The notes: generated from the sequence alone by a model not told the origin. DNA of 44,593 nucleotides from Chitinophagaceae bacterium (GCA_016786745.1 JAEUVS010000060.1:1-44593), one strand, 5' to 3'; counted from the first letter of the stretch, positions 1 to 7,585 are shown. Numbers and translations: made by a program.

Positions 1-105
1 TTTTCTGTGGCACTATCTGTTGACGCCTGAACGTCACCCGGCTGTTAACCGGTGCATTGCTCTATGCTGTCCGGACTTTCCTCGAGCCGCAAGCGGATCG
101 CGATA
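1..105 (-). ncRNA. rnpB: RNase P RNA (5' part, cut by window edge)
   Basis: Catalytic RNA of ribonuclease P, which matures tRNA 5' ends. Read on the minus strand, positions 83-71 give GAGGAAAGTCCGG, the near-universal 5' signature of bacterial RNase P RNA. Positions 17-4 give ATAGTGCCACAGAA, matching the second conserved block. Between them are a short GC-rich hairpin (ACCGGTTAACAGCCGGGT, about 46-29) and GTGACG. The 5' end near 105 is an estimate that allows for the P1 strand upstream of GAGGAAAG. The 3' part lies outside the window. An ORF that can be read across this region on the plus strand has no recognisable protein character. Confidence 0.88.
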
Positions 106-121
106 GTTCGGTTTGTAGTAA

Positions 122-320
122 TTGCTTCGCAAGAATACCCCCCTGCGGGGTCTTTTTTAAAAATTTTCTTTCTTTAAAAAAAGAAAAAAAGATCAACGTA
201 TGTTGCTTCAGAACAGCCCCCTGCAGGGTCTTTTTTTAAAAAATTTTTCTTTTTCAAAAAAAGAAAAAAAATCAACGTATGTTGCTTCAAGAACATCCCT
301 GCGAGTCTTTTTTAAGAATG
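122..320. repeat. three imperfect ~80-bp direct repeats with hairpin plus T-run
   Basis: Units begin at 122, 203 and 282 (spacing 81 and 79). Each starts with TTGCTTC, followed by AGAA, then a GC-rich palindromic core (for example CCCTGCAGGG at 219-228), then TCTTTTTT. In the first two units an AT-rich stretch and ATCAACGTATG follow. The third unit is truncated. Each core plus T-run resembles an intrinsic terminator pointing along the plus strand, although no plus-strand gene lies upstream. The region separates the metal-binding protein gene from rnpB, both on the minus strand. Confidence 0.75.
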
Positions 321-335
321 TTCCTGTCGCAGGGA
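296..335. repeat. inverted repeat downstream of the HMA gene
   Basis: TCCCTGCGA at 296-304 is perfectly inverted as TCGCAGGGA at 327-335, with a 22-nt loop. It overlaps the third unit of the 80-bp repeat. It lies just after the stop of the minus-strand HMA gene and could form a hairpin at its mRNA 3' end, but no U-run follows on that strand, so a terminator role is uncertain. Confidence 0.45.
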
Positions 336-357
336 TAAGCCTGAAGCCTGCGGCGCT

Positions 358-702
358 TTAATTCTCTGGCTTTTTACAGCATTTCGGAAGCTGTTCGTAC
401 GATTCCTCGTTTGCTGTAACATCATCCGCGTCGTAACCGATATTGGCGATGGCAGTCTTTATATTCTCAATGTTCGTTCTCTCCGCGTAGTAAGTAACCT
501 TTGTCTGTTTCTTTTTGTAGTCAACATTCACTTTAGAAACGCCCTCTTCACGAACCATGTATTTTTCAATACGCTGTTTGCACATCTGGCATTGTACGGT
601 CGGAGTGTTAATGGTTACAGTTTGCAAGCCTTTTTTCGCCTGCCCGAAACTGGTAGATACAGTTCCAACGATGATTACGGCCAGCAGGAATAGATTCTTC
701 AT
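358..702 (-). CDS. heavy-metal-associated (HMA) domain protein, exported
   Basis: 114 residues. An N-terminal signal peptide (about residues 1-20, ending SFGQA) precedes a single ferredoxin-like HMA domain (about 27-95). The metal site is C38-Q-M-C41, inside TVQCQMCKQRIEKYM, a variant of the usual GMTCxxC. The tail has a CC pair near residues 108-109. HMA proteins bind Cu(I) or similar soft ions; with a signal peptide this one probably acts in the periplasm as a metal chaperone or scavenger, though the metal is not determined. It lies 24 bp downstream of pyrE on the same strand and could be co-transcribed with it, but no functional link to pyrimidines is evident. Confidence 0.82.
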   Translation of the reverse strand: MKNLFLLAVIIVGTVSTSFGQAKKGLQTVTINTPTVQCQMCKQRIEKYMVREEGVSKVNVDYKKKQTKVTYYAERTNIENIKTAIANIGYDADDVTANEESYEQLPKCCKKPEN

Positions 703-726
703 GGGTAAAAATTTTGATAAAATTAA

Positions 727-1359
727 TCAAAAACCCGTCCAGGTGGAAGGGTCGTCCTGCCACTTTAACAAAACGCCTTCCTGGTCGGAAGTAACAATAC
801 CCTTTTCAATCGCAAGACTTATCATCACAGGATAATTTGTAAGCGAATAGCTCGTAACGGCAGCCCTTTCAAATGCCTCTTTCGCTGCCGAAAAACCATA
901 GTTAAATATCGCAACCATCCCCATCACCTCGAGATCAGCTTTTCGCAACGCCTCAACTACCTGCAAACTGCTTTTCCCGGTCGAAATCAAATCTTCCACA
1001 ACAACGGTTTTCTGCCGGGGTTCAAAAAAGCCTTCTACCTGGTTGCCGAGCCCATGCTCCTTCGGTTTGGGACGTACATAAACAAACGGAAGCTTCAACT
1101 GGTCGGCCGCCAATGCGCCCCACGCAATACCGGCTGTTGAAACACCCGCGATGAGATTCGCTTCAGGAAACTTTTCAAAAATCAGGTTGCACATTTCCGA
1201 TTTGACAAATTCCCGGATATAGGTAAATGAAAGCACCTTCCTGTTATCGCAATAAATAGGACTTTTCCACCCCGAGGCCCAAGTATAAGGCTTGTCAGGA
1301 CTGAAAGTAACAGCTTTTACCTGTAATAATTTTTCAGCTACGAGCTTTTCGTTTGTCAT
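727..1359 (-). CDS. pyrE: orotate phosphoribosyltransferase
   Basis: Converts orotate and PRPP to OMP, the fifth step of UMP synthesis, in the cytosol. 210 residues, normal for the family. The PRPP-binding motif VVVEDLISTGKS lies at residues 119-130. The upstream loop VYVRPKPKEHGLGNQVEG (about 93-110) is the typical catalytic loop with its Lys/His residues. The ATG at 1359 is divergent from the Nudix gene with only 43 bp between the two starts. A -7-like TAAATTCG (minus strand) ends four bases before the ATG, so the leader may be very short. pyrB and pyrR lie about 1 kb away on the same strand. Confidence 0.95.
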   Translation of the reverse strand: MTNEKLVAEKLLQVKAVTFSPDKPYTWASGWKSPIYCDNRKVLSFTYIREFVKSEMCNLIFEKFPEANLIAGVSTAGIAWGALAADQLKLPFVYVRPKPKEHGLGNQVEGFFEPRQKTVVVEDLISTGKSSLQVVEALRKADLEVMGMVAIFNYGFSAAKEAFERAAVTSYSLTNYPVMISLAIEKGIVTSDQEGVLLKWQDDPSTWTGF

Positions 1360-1385
1360 GCCGCGAATTTATAATCTTAGTTTTG
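1352..1385 (+). promoter_or_regulatory. Bacteroidota-type promoter for the Nudix gene
   Basis: TTTG at 1352-1355 and TAGTTTTG at 1378-1385, spacer 22, match the -33 and -7 elements (TTTG and TAnnTTTG) of the Bacteroidota primary sigma factor. The start codon is 17 bases further on. The -33 element overlaps the start of pyrE. Confidence 0.45.
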
Positions 1386-1402
1386 CTGCAAAGAAAAAAT
1401 TT

Positions 1403-1873
1403 ATGTCAGTCACCGTTTATACAGAAGATGAGGCACAGCAGGTGAACGATATTGAATCATTCAGCCGGAACTATACACTCATAAAGGCTGCCGGTGGCGT
1501 TGTTGGTAACGACAGTGGCCGTGTTTTACTGATCTTCAGACGTGGCAAATGGGATCTTCCGAAGGGAAAGCTGGAAGATAACGAGCCCGTGGAATTATGC
1601 GCCGACAGGGAAATAAAAGAAGAAACAGGACTCACCAAACTACAGCTACGTAAACCTTTAATCATCACCTATCACACCTATACTGAAAGGGGAAAATCGA
1701 TCCTCAAGGAAACTCACTGGTTCCTCTTCGACGCACCCGGAAAACAAAAACTCAAGCCACAGACTGACGAAGATATTATGAAGGTTGATTGGATAACGCG
1801 GGAGGATTTACCGATGTTTGTTGACAACACCTACCAATTAATCAGGGATGTATTGCGCTCCGCCGGTTTTTAG
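1403..1873 (+). CDS. Nudix hydrolase
   Basis: 156 residues. The complete Nudix box G-x5-E-x7-REUxEExGU is at residues 55-77 (GKLEDNE then ADREIKEETGL), with RRGKWDLPKGK just before it. Nudix enzymes hydrolyse nucleoside diphosphates linked to another moiety; the substrate cannot be read here. The RGKWDLPKG lead-in is common in diadenosine polyphosphate hydrolase/MutT-like members. I chose ATG 1403 because earlier in-frame starts would overlap the divergent pyrE gene, and because a promoter fits just upstream. The 3' end overlaps the end of coaD by 32 bp in convergent orientation. Confidence 0.88.
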   Translation: MSVTVYTEDEAQQVNDIESFSRNYTLIKAAGGVVGNDSGRVLLIFRRGKWDLPKGKLEDNEPVELCADREIKEETGLTKLQLRKPLIITYHTYTERGKSILKETHWFLFDAPGKQKLKPQTDEDIMKVDWITREDLPMFVDNTYQLIRDVLRSAGF

Positions 1874-2336
1874 CAATTGCTTTTGAAACTACTTCCGGAA
1901 GAAAAGGTGTAACATCTCCCCCGTTTCTTATTACGTCGCGAACGAGTGTGGAAGCTACCGACGTGTATTGAGGAAGACACGTAAGAAATACCGTTTCAAT
2001 TTCAGGGTCGAGACTGCGGTTCATGTCGGCAATCGCTTTTTCATATTCAAAGTCGTTAACGTACCTGATGCCGCGGATAATAAAATTGGCTCCTACTTTC
2101 TGGCAGCACTCAACGGTTAGTCCCTCGTATATTATTACTGAAACGTTCGGCTCGTTTTTAAAAATCTCATTCACCCACTGCAAACGCAGTTCTTCCGAAA
2201 ACATGGCCGTTTTATTGGCATTGCGACCTATACCTATCACAAGTTTATCGAATAGCGGCAGCGCCCGCTGAATAATGTCGAGGTGGCCGATGGTAATCGG
2301 GTCGAATGTTCCAGGGAAAAGCGCAACGCGTTTCAT
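1842..2336 (-). CDS. coaD: pantetheine-phosphate adenylyltransferase
   Basis: Transfers AMP from ATP to 4'-phosphopantetheine, the penultimate step of CoA synthesis. 164 residues from ATG 2336, the family's usual length. The N-terminus RVALFPGTFDPITIGHLD carries the T-x-G-H nucleotidyltransferase motif (T15, H18), and TSVASTLVRD is the ISSTxxR-type motif. A longer frame to 2411 adds 25 residues without family character and reads through a repeat, so ATG 2336 is preferred. Convergent with, and overlapping by 32 bp, the Nudix gene. An intergenic heptamer repeat lies between this start and pyrB. Confidence 0.95.
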   Translation of the reverse strand: MKRVALFPGTFDPITIGHLDIIQRALPLFDKLVIGIGRNANKTAMFSEELRLQWVNEIFKNEPNVSVIIYEGLTVECCQKVGANFIIRGIRYVNDFEYEKAIADMNRSLDPEIETVFLTCLPQYTSVASTLVRDVIRNGGDVTPFLPEVVSKAIAKNRRSAIHP

Positions 2337-2373
2337 TTTGAAGTCTCTAAAGTTATAAAATGTTTTTCGTGTG

Positions 2374-2431
2374 GCGTGACGCGTGAGCCGTGAGTTTGTT
2401 TGACAATTCACGCTTCACGTTTCACGTTTCA
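2374..2431 (-). repeat. heptamer (CGTGAAR) array with inverted half, upstream of coaD
   Basis: On the minus strand, tandem CGTGAAA/CGTGAAG units lead into GCGTGAATT (2431-2407), then a short spacer, then CTCACGGCTCACGCGTCACG (2394-2375), the approximate inverse. The whole can fold into a long hairpin. A related array in the same relative orientation precedes coaE at 11578-11620; the two share the string CGTGAAGCGTGAATT. Confidence 0.7.
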
Positions 2432-3361
2432 TACCTCCCCACTCTGTCCAGATAACAAGTATAACACCGCCATCCTCACTGCCAATCCATTTTCTACCTG
2501 CTGGAGTATGATAGATTGTTTGCTGTCGGCTACATCGCTATCCAACTCCACTCCCCTGTTAATCGGGCCGGGGTGCATGATCACAATTTCTTTATCCAGG
2601 CTGTCGAGCAGTTTTTTATTTATGCCGTATGCCAGGCTATACTCGCGCAGCGAAGAAAACAACACCTGGTTCTGGCGCTCAAGCTGAATGCGAAGTACGT
2701 TTGCCACATCGCACCATTCGAGGGCCTTTCGCAGGTTATACTCTACTCTCACATCAAATGCTTCCTTCATATACTTTGGTATCAGCGTCGGTGGGCCCGC
2801 CACTGTTACTTCTGCACCCATTTTTTTAAGGAGGTATATATTGCTTAGCGCTACGCGCGAATGCATGATATCTCCTATAATCGCAATCTTCTTTCCTTCA
2901 AGAGCGCCGAGTTTGTCTCTTATAGAAAACGCGTCGAGAAGGCCCTGGGTTGGGTGCTCGTTGATGCCGTCACCTGCATTAATGATGGAAGCCGGAATAT
3001 GTTTGGCAAGAAAGTGTGGCGCCCCTGTGGCGCTGTGCCTGATCACGATCATATCCACTTTCATGGAAAGGATGTTGTTCACTGTGTCGAGAAGTGTTTC
3101 GCCTTTCGATACCGATGAATTGCCGATCGTAAAATTGATGGTATCGGCGCTCAGCCTTTTTTCAGCAAGTTCGAATGAGATTCGTGTTCTTGTAGAATTT
3201 TCAAAAAACAGGTTGAGAATGGAGTAGTCGCGAAGTGCGGGCACCTTTTTTACAGGTCTTTGTAAAACTTCTTTAAACTGAACCGCTGTATCTAAAATTA
3301 TCCGGATATCGTTGGGAGTAAGGTCCCGGATGCCAAGTAAGTGTTTTACTGAAAGTTGCAT
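2429..3361 (-). CDS. pyrB: aspartate carbamoyltransferase catalytic subunit
   Basis: Condenses carbamoyl phosphate and aspartate to N-carbamoylaspartate, the second step of pyrimidine synthesis. 310 residues, full length. The carbamoyl-phosphate loop FFENSTRTRISFE (S56-T-R-T-R60), HPTQ (136-139) and HPGPINRG (263-270) are all intact. No pyrI regulatory chain follows. The gene starts 28 bp after pyrR on the same strand and is probably co-transcribed with it. Confidence 0.96.
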   Translation of the reverse strand: MQLSVKHLLGIRDLTPNDIRIILDTAVQFKEVLQRPVKKVPALRDYSILNLFFENSTRTRISFELAEKRLSADTINFTIGNSSVSKGETLLDTVNNILSMKVDMIVIRHSATGAPHFLAKHIPASIINAGDGINEHPTQGLLDAFSIRDKLGALEGKKIAIIGDIMHSRVALSNIYLLKKMGAEVTVAGPPTLIPKYMKEAFDVRVEYNLRKALEWCDVANVLRIQLERQNQVLFSSLREYSLAYGINKKLLDSLDKEIVIMHPGPINRGVELDSDVADSKQSIILQQVENGLAVRMAVLYLLSGQSGEV

Positions 3362-3389
3362 TTCAGATGGCGAAGTTATGCGATTAATT

Positions 3390-3920
3390 TTAATTTCCTT
3401 CCAACAATACTACCTCCTGCTTTTTGTCTCTCGATTTCCAGAAAACCTTTACGCGCTGGGATATAATCGAGTCGATTGCCTTTCCAACGTAGTCGGGCTG
3501 AATAGGCAATTGCCTGCTGAATCTTCTGTCAATTAACGCGCATAGTTCAACCTTTGAGGGACGGCCGAAGTCGAGCAGTGCGTCGAGTGCTGCTCTTATG
3601 GTTCTGCCTGTATGCAGCACATCATCTATCAGCACTACATTTTTATTTTCTATCGTGAAAGGAATTTTCGTTTGGTTGGGAACGTGTATTTCTTTCCTGA
3701 TATCGTCCCTGTAAAAAGTGATATCAAGAATTCCGTACCTGATTTTTTCGGCTGGAATTATTTTCTTCAATTCTTCGACGATGCTATCAGAAACAAATAC
3801 GCCGCGGGGCTGCAATCCAACGAGTACAGTGTTTTGCAATCCGGGATGATTTTCCAGTATCTGATGGCTCAGCCTTTTGATGGTAATGTCAAGTTGTTGT
3901 TCGGTGAGTACCGTCTTCAA
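3390..3920 (-). CDS. pyrR: PyrR (uracil phosphoribosyltransferase / pyr regulator)
   Basis: 176 residues. The PRPP-binding motif NVVLIDDVLHTGRT (about 94-107) and the preceding LDITFYRDD (about 65-73) identify PyrR. In Firmicutes PyrR binds pyr mRNA leaders and causes attenuation, and also has UPRTase activity. Here the leader between the likely -7 box (3953-3960) and the ATG is only about 30 nt and contains no terminator/antiterminator, so attenuation of its own transcript is not supported. It may act as UPRTase or regulate elsewhere. First gene of pyrR-pyrB. Confidence 0.93.
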   Translation of the reverse strand: MKTVLTEQQLDITIKRLSHQILENHPGLQNTVLVGLQPRGVFVSDSIVEELKKIIPAEKIRYGILDITFYRDDIRKEIHVPNQTKIPFTIENKNVVLIDDVLHTGRTIRAALDALLDFGRPSKVELCALIDRRFSRQLPIQPDYVGKAIDSIISQRVKVFWKSRDKKQEVVLLEGN

Positions 3921-3952
3921 TCAATCTATTTTTTATAAAATTAGCGAAAGGG

Positions 3953-3960
3953 CGAAGATA
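3953..3960 (-). promoter_or_regulatory. -7 box of pyrR-pyrB promoter
   Basis: TATCTTCG on the minus strand, a TAnnTTCG variant of the Bacteroidota -7 element, 32 bases before the pyrR ATG. No convincing -33 TTG is seen at the expected distance. Confidence 0.4.
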
Positions 3961-3982
3961 TTTCTAAGAAGATCTTTGTAAA

Positions 3983-4017
3983 TAAAAAAAGGTTGCCGGA
4001 TGACAGCAACCTTTTTG
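3983..4017 (-). terminator. intrinsic terminator of the beta-barrel protein gene
   Basis: On the minus strand AAAAAGGTTGC pairs with GCAACCTTTTTTT across a 9-nt loop, ending in a U-run. It lies 38 bases after the stop of the outer-membrane protein gene and just upstream of the pyrR promoter. The symmetrical A/T flanks could let it act on both strands. Confidence 0.8.
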
Positions 4018-4055
4018 TAAAAAGTTTTTTTTGTTAGGTTAGATCTGGTTGGAAA

Positions 4056-4655
4056 TTACCTTCTGCGGGCAGATGCGCCTCCACCGAAAGTTTTGAAAAC
4101 GCCGATCTGGAATACGCTGTTTTTCACGCTTACGTCTCCATCATCGTCATCAGCAATGCTGCTTAAGCCGAGATTGTAACGGGCGTTTACACCGAAGCCA
4201 GATTCAGCCATTTCATAACCAATGCCGAAAGCCCAGCCAAAATCGATTCCCTTGAAGTTATCTTTTACGTCAACATCAACTTCATCGGTTTTTGCTTTAG
4301 CGCTCAACAGGAAACCAAGCTGAGGACCAGTTTCGCCGAAAAAGCCTGAAGAAGAAGTGTACTTACCGAGAATGGGAACGTTTAGATAACCCAGGGCAAA
4401 CTTCGAATCAATATCGTCATCATCGAATTTTGCACCTTGTCCCGAATACATCAGCTCGGGCTTAACAGTGAAATTTTCAGCGATAGGAACTTCAACGAAG
4501 CCTCCAAGGTTAAAACCAAGTTTCGACTTGAAATCGTCGGCGTCATCGCCAGCGAGACCAGCAATGTTTAAGCCGGCTTTGGCACCAAACTTTATCTGGG
4601 CCTGGGCTACGATCAAAGAGGAAGCAAAGAAAACTAACAGAATACCTTTTTTCAT
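4056..4655 (-). CDS. outer-membrane beta-barrel (porin-family) protein
   Basis: 199 residues from ATG 4655. A clear signal peptide (MKKGILLVFFASSLIVAQA) is followed by short alternating beta strands with Gly/aromatic ends (KFGAKAGLN, GYLNVPILGKYTSSSGFFGETGPQLGF, GFGVNARYNLGLSSI) typical of the Bacteroidota OMP_b-brl family of eight-stranded barrels. Runs of Asp (DDADDF, DDDDIDSK, DDDDGDV) fall in predicted loops. A longer frame to 4721 adds residues upstream of the signal peptide and is rejected. Ligand unknown. Monocistronic, with its own promoter and terminator. Confidence 0.82.
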   Translation of the reverse strand: MKKGILLVFFASSLIVAQAQIKFGAKAGLNIAGLAGDDADDFKSKLGFNLGGFVEVPIAENFTVKPELMYSGQGAKFDDDDIDSKFALGYLNVPILGKYTSSSGFFGETGPQLGFLLSAKAKTDEVDVDVKDNFKGIDFGWAFGIGYEMAESGFGVNARYNLGLSSIADDDDGDVSVKNSVFQIGVFKTFGGGASARRR

Positions 4656-4676
4656 AATAGTGGCATTTAATTGACG

Positions 4677-4707
4677 CAAAGTTATACATATAATTCTCAA
4701 AACAAAA
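4677..4707 (-). promoter_or_regulatory. promoter of the beta-barrel protein gene
   Basis: On the minus strand TTTTG (4707-4703), an 18-nt spacer, then TAACTTTG (4684-4677). This matches both elements of the Bacteroidota consensus. The start codon is 21 bases downstream. Confidence 0.6.
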
Positions 4708-4772
4708 CAGTTAGCCAACATTTTTAAAAGTTAAAAAAAGCGGTTATTGATGATTGGTAGTTGCAACATCAA

Positions 4773-6404
4773 TTATTTCTCATCGAGAAAACTATAACCG
4801 TAATTTGTTGGAGGATTAAATGTTTCCTTGATTGTCCTTGCGCTGAGCCACCTGTATAAATTTAATATTGAACCAGCTTTATCATTTGTACCACTCGCTC
4901 TTGCACCGCCAAAAGGCTGTTGACCCACAACAGCGCCGGTCGGTTTATCGTTAATATAAAAGTTACCTGCAGCATGCCGCAGCTTTTCTGTGGCCAATTC
5001 AACCGCATGCCTGTCGCGCGCGATGACAGAACCCGTAAGCGCATATGGCGAAGTTGTGTCAACAAGCTCCAGTGTTTCTTCGAAGTTCGCGGCATCATAC
5101 ACGTATATTGTGAGCACAGGTCCGAATATCTCTTCACACATCGTTACATAATTCGGATCCTTTGTTTCGATCACCGTTGGCTGAATAAAATAGCCCTTCG
5201 ATTTATCGCACCTCCCTCCTGCCAATATACTTACATCCGGGTTCGATGAAGTGTCTTTGATGTATTTCTCAATCCTGTCGAAACTTTTTTCGTCTATCAC
5301 AGCGTTGATGAAATTCGAAAAGTCTTCAACGCTTCCCATCGAAAAACTGTTAATGCCTTTAACAAGTTTATCTTTTACCGCATCCGCAATATTTGAAGGA
5401 ATATATGCACGCGATGCTGCCGAACATTTTTGTCCCTGGAATTCAAACGCGCCCCTGAGCAACGCTGTTGACACCACATCCGGGTCAGCGCTTTCATGCG
5501 CAATAACAAAATCTTTGCCTCCTGTTTCTCCAACAATTCGTGGATACGATTTATAGTTACTCATATTCGCACCGATCGTCTTCCACATCTCATTAAACAC
5601 TCCTGTTGATCCGGTAAAATGAACTCCCGCGAAATCGCGATGACTGAAACAAATTTTTCCAATCGTGGGTCCGTCTACGTACAACAGGTTGATCACACCT
5701 TCCGGCAGGCCCGCTTCAATAAGAATACGCATGAACATTTGCGCGCTGAATATCTGGGTGTGCGCAGGCTTCCACAAAACAACATTTCCGCACATCGCGG
5801 CCGAAGTGGGAAGATTGCCGCCTATGGCTGTAAAATTGAATGGTGTTACCGCCAGCACAAATCCTTCTAATCCGCGATACTCCATCCTGTTGTGCACGCC
5901 TTGCGCACTCGATGGCTGCTGCCTGTATATCTCGCTTAAATAATGAACATTGAAACGGAGAAAATCAATAAGCTCACATGCGCTGTCTATTTCTGCCTGG
6001 TACACATTTTTACTCTGGCCGAGCATTGTTGTACCATTCATATGATAACGGTATTTTGTTGCGATAAGATCAGCGGCTCTAAGAAAGATGTTTGCCCTGT
6101 TCTCCCAACTTAACGCGGCCCATTTTTCACGCGCGGCCAACGCTGCATCGATTGCATCACGAATGTGCGATTCATCGCCTTCGTGAAATTTGCCAAGCAG
6201 GTGCAAAGTTTCATGAGGTGGCCGGAGTTCAATTAATTTATTTGTACGCACTTCTTTTCCGCCGATATACATCGGGATATCTGCCTGGATGCTTTTGAGC
6301 TCCTTTAATACTTTTTTCTGTTCGGATTTTTCTTTTGAGCCCGGTGCGTAGTTAAGCACGGGTTCGTTTTGGGGTAACGGGTAAGCGAAGTATCCAAGGT
6401 TCAT
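4773..6404 (-). CDS. pruA: 1-pyrroline-5-carboxylate dehydrogenase
   Basis: Oxidises glutamate semialdehyde (from P5C) to glutamate, the second step of proline catabolism, using NAD+. 543 residues, the length of the stand-alone enzyme rather than the PutA fusion. Aldehyde dehydrogenase landmarks are present: TPFNFTAIGGNLP (about 187-199), general base E293 in VGETGGKDFV, catalytic C327 in FQGQKCSAASRAY. The C-terminal GAVVGQQPFGGARASGTNDK is typical of the P5CDH subfamily. It starts 20 bp after the prfB stop and may be read through from it. No proline dehydrogenase is in the window. Confidence 0.94.
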   Translation of the reverse strand: MNLGYFAYPLPQNEPVLNYAPGSKEKSEQKKVLKELKSIQADIPMYIGGKEVRTNKLIELRPPHETLHLLGKFHEGDESHIRDAIDAALAAREKWAALSWENRANIFLRAADLIATKYRYHMNGTTMLGQSKNVYQAEIDSACELIDFLRFNVHYLSEIYRQQPSSAQGVHNRMEYRGLEGFVLAVTPFNFTAIGGNLPTSAAMCGNVVLWKPAHTQIFSAQMFMRILIEAGLPEGVINLLYVDGPTIGKICFSHRDFAGVHFTGSTGVFNEMWKTIGANMSNYKSYPRIVGETGGKDFVIAHESADPDVVSTALLRGAFEFQGQKCSAASRAYIPSNIADAVKDKLVKGINSFSMGSVEDFSNFINAVIDEKSFDRIEKYIKDTSSNPDVSILAGGRCDKSKGYFIQPTVIETKDPNYVTMCEEIFGPVLTIYVYDAANFEETLELVDTTSPYALTGSVIARDRHAVELATEKLRHAAGNFYINDKPTGAVVGQQPFGGARASGTNDKAGSILNLYRWLSARTIKETFNPPTNYGYSFLDEK

Positions 6405-6424
6405 GTGATTCTTTTTTTAGGTCA

Positions 6425-7517
6425 TCAATTCTGCGTCTCCTTTTCCATCATCAGGTAAGCTTTTATAAATCCGTCGAGGTCGCCATCCATAACCGGTTGA
6501 ACATTTCCTACTTCATAGTCGGTACGATGGTCCTTGATCATTTTATATGGATGAAAAACGTATGAACGTATCTGCGAACCCCACTCGATTTTTTTCTTCG
6601 TGCTGTTCACTGCGTCTTTCAACTCATTTCTTTTCCGAAGTTCCTCTTCATACAAACGGCTCTTCAGCATTGTCATTGCTTTCTCGCGGTTGCCAAGCTG
6701 TGAACGTTCCGTCTGGCACACAACCACAATTCCGGTAGGAATGTGTGTGAGCATTACTTTTGTTTCTACTTTGTTTACGTTTTGCCCGCCTGCGCCGCCA
6801 CTTCTCGCTGTTTCCATCTTCACATCCGCTTCCTTTACATCAATGTTAATCGTATCGTCAACTAACGGATACACAAATACGGAGCTGAACGATGTGTGCC
6901 TGCGCGCGTTGCTGTCGAAAGGTGAAATTCTCACAAGGCGGTGCACGCCGCTCTCTGCTTTAAGAAAGCCATAAGCGAATGGTCCGTCGAACTGAAGGGT
7001 TGCGGTTTTTATACCGGCACCGTCTCCCCAAACCCAATCGAGTTCGGTTACCTTCCAGCCCTGCCGTTCGCCATACATGCGGTACATGCGCGCGAGCATC
7101 TCGGCCCAGTCCTGGCTCTCTGTTCCCCCGGCGCCGCTGTTTATCTGCAGCACAGCAGGAAGTTCATCTTCAGGTTCGTTAAGTGTACTTTTAAATTCCG
7201 CCTCTTCAACAAGGCGCAGCGCATTGGTATAAGCTTCTTTTGTTTCTTCTTCAGAAGCCTCACCGGCTTTCCAGAAGTCGTACAGCACCGCGAAATCTTC
7301 CACAGCGGTGTCAACCGTTTCATACAATTTTACCCAGAATTCATTAAGCTTGATATTCCGCAGTATTTCTGTAGCCCGTTTGTTATCGTCCCAGAAGCCG
7401 GGCGATAATGAAAGTTGTTTCTCCTGGTTTATCTTATCCTGTCTGTTAGCGACGTCAAAGAAACCTCCTCAGGACAACTACACGGTCCCTCATAGACTTA
7501 ATCTGATCTTGTGTCAT
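6425..7517 (-). CDS. prfB: peptide chain release factor 2 (+1 programmed frameshift)
   Basis: Releases peptides at UGA and UAA. The gene is in two frames. ATG 7517 opens 20 codons ([20 protein letters not shown]) ending at an in-frame TGA (7457-7455). A +1 shift at CTT-TGA-C continues [14 protein letters not shown]... to 6425, giving about 363 residues, the normal RF2 length. The shift site is preceded by AGGAGG three bases upstream, the stimulatory Shine-Dalgarno. The SPF stop-recognition tripeptide ([12 protein letters not shown]) and catalytic GGQ ([10 protein letters not shown]) are present. Low RF2 should favour the shift, giving autoregulation. Gene callers that need one frame would start it late, near 7327. 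Confidence 0.96.
7446..7467 (-). promoter_or_regulatory. prfB +1 frameshift site
   Basis: Minus strand AGGAGG-TTT-CTT-TGA-C: an internal Shine-Dalgarno, three-base spacer, slippery CUU and slow UGA stop followed by C. This is essentially the E. coli arrangement (AGGGGGTATCTTTGAC). Confidence 0.95.
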
Positions 7518-7523
7518 AGCGCG

Positions 7524-7531
7524 CGAAGATA
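7524..7531 (-). promoter_or_regulatory. -7 box immediately upstream of prfB
   Basis: TATCTTCG on the minus strand ends six bases before the prfB ATG. If used, transcription would start at or next to the start codon, giving a leaderless or near-leaderless message. It abuts the U-run of the groEL terminator. Confidence 0.4.
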
Positions 7532-7562
7532 AAAAAAACCTCACTATGTTGCCACAGTGAGG
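7531..7562 (-). terminator. intrinsic terminator of groES-groEL
   Basis: On the minus strand CCTCACT, a 10-nt loop, AGTGAGG, then eight T residues. It lies 24 bases past the groEL stop and separates the chaperonin operon from prfB. Confidence 0.88.
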
Positions 7563-7585
7563 TTCTATTGATAATGAAGTCTGGA

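Noticed and set aside
57..239. Plus-strand ORF of 60 codons across the left edge
   Set aside because: It overlaps RNase P RNA and the 80-bp repeats and has no protein-like composition.
122..320. Possible CRISPR array
   Set aside because: Units are about 80 bp, only three, without equal-sized unique spacers, and no cas gene is present.
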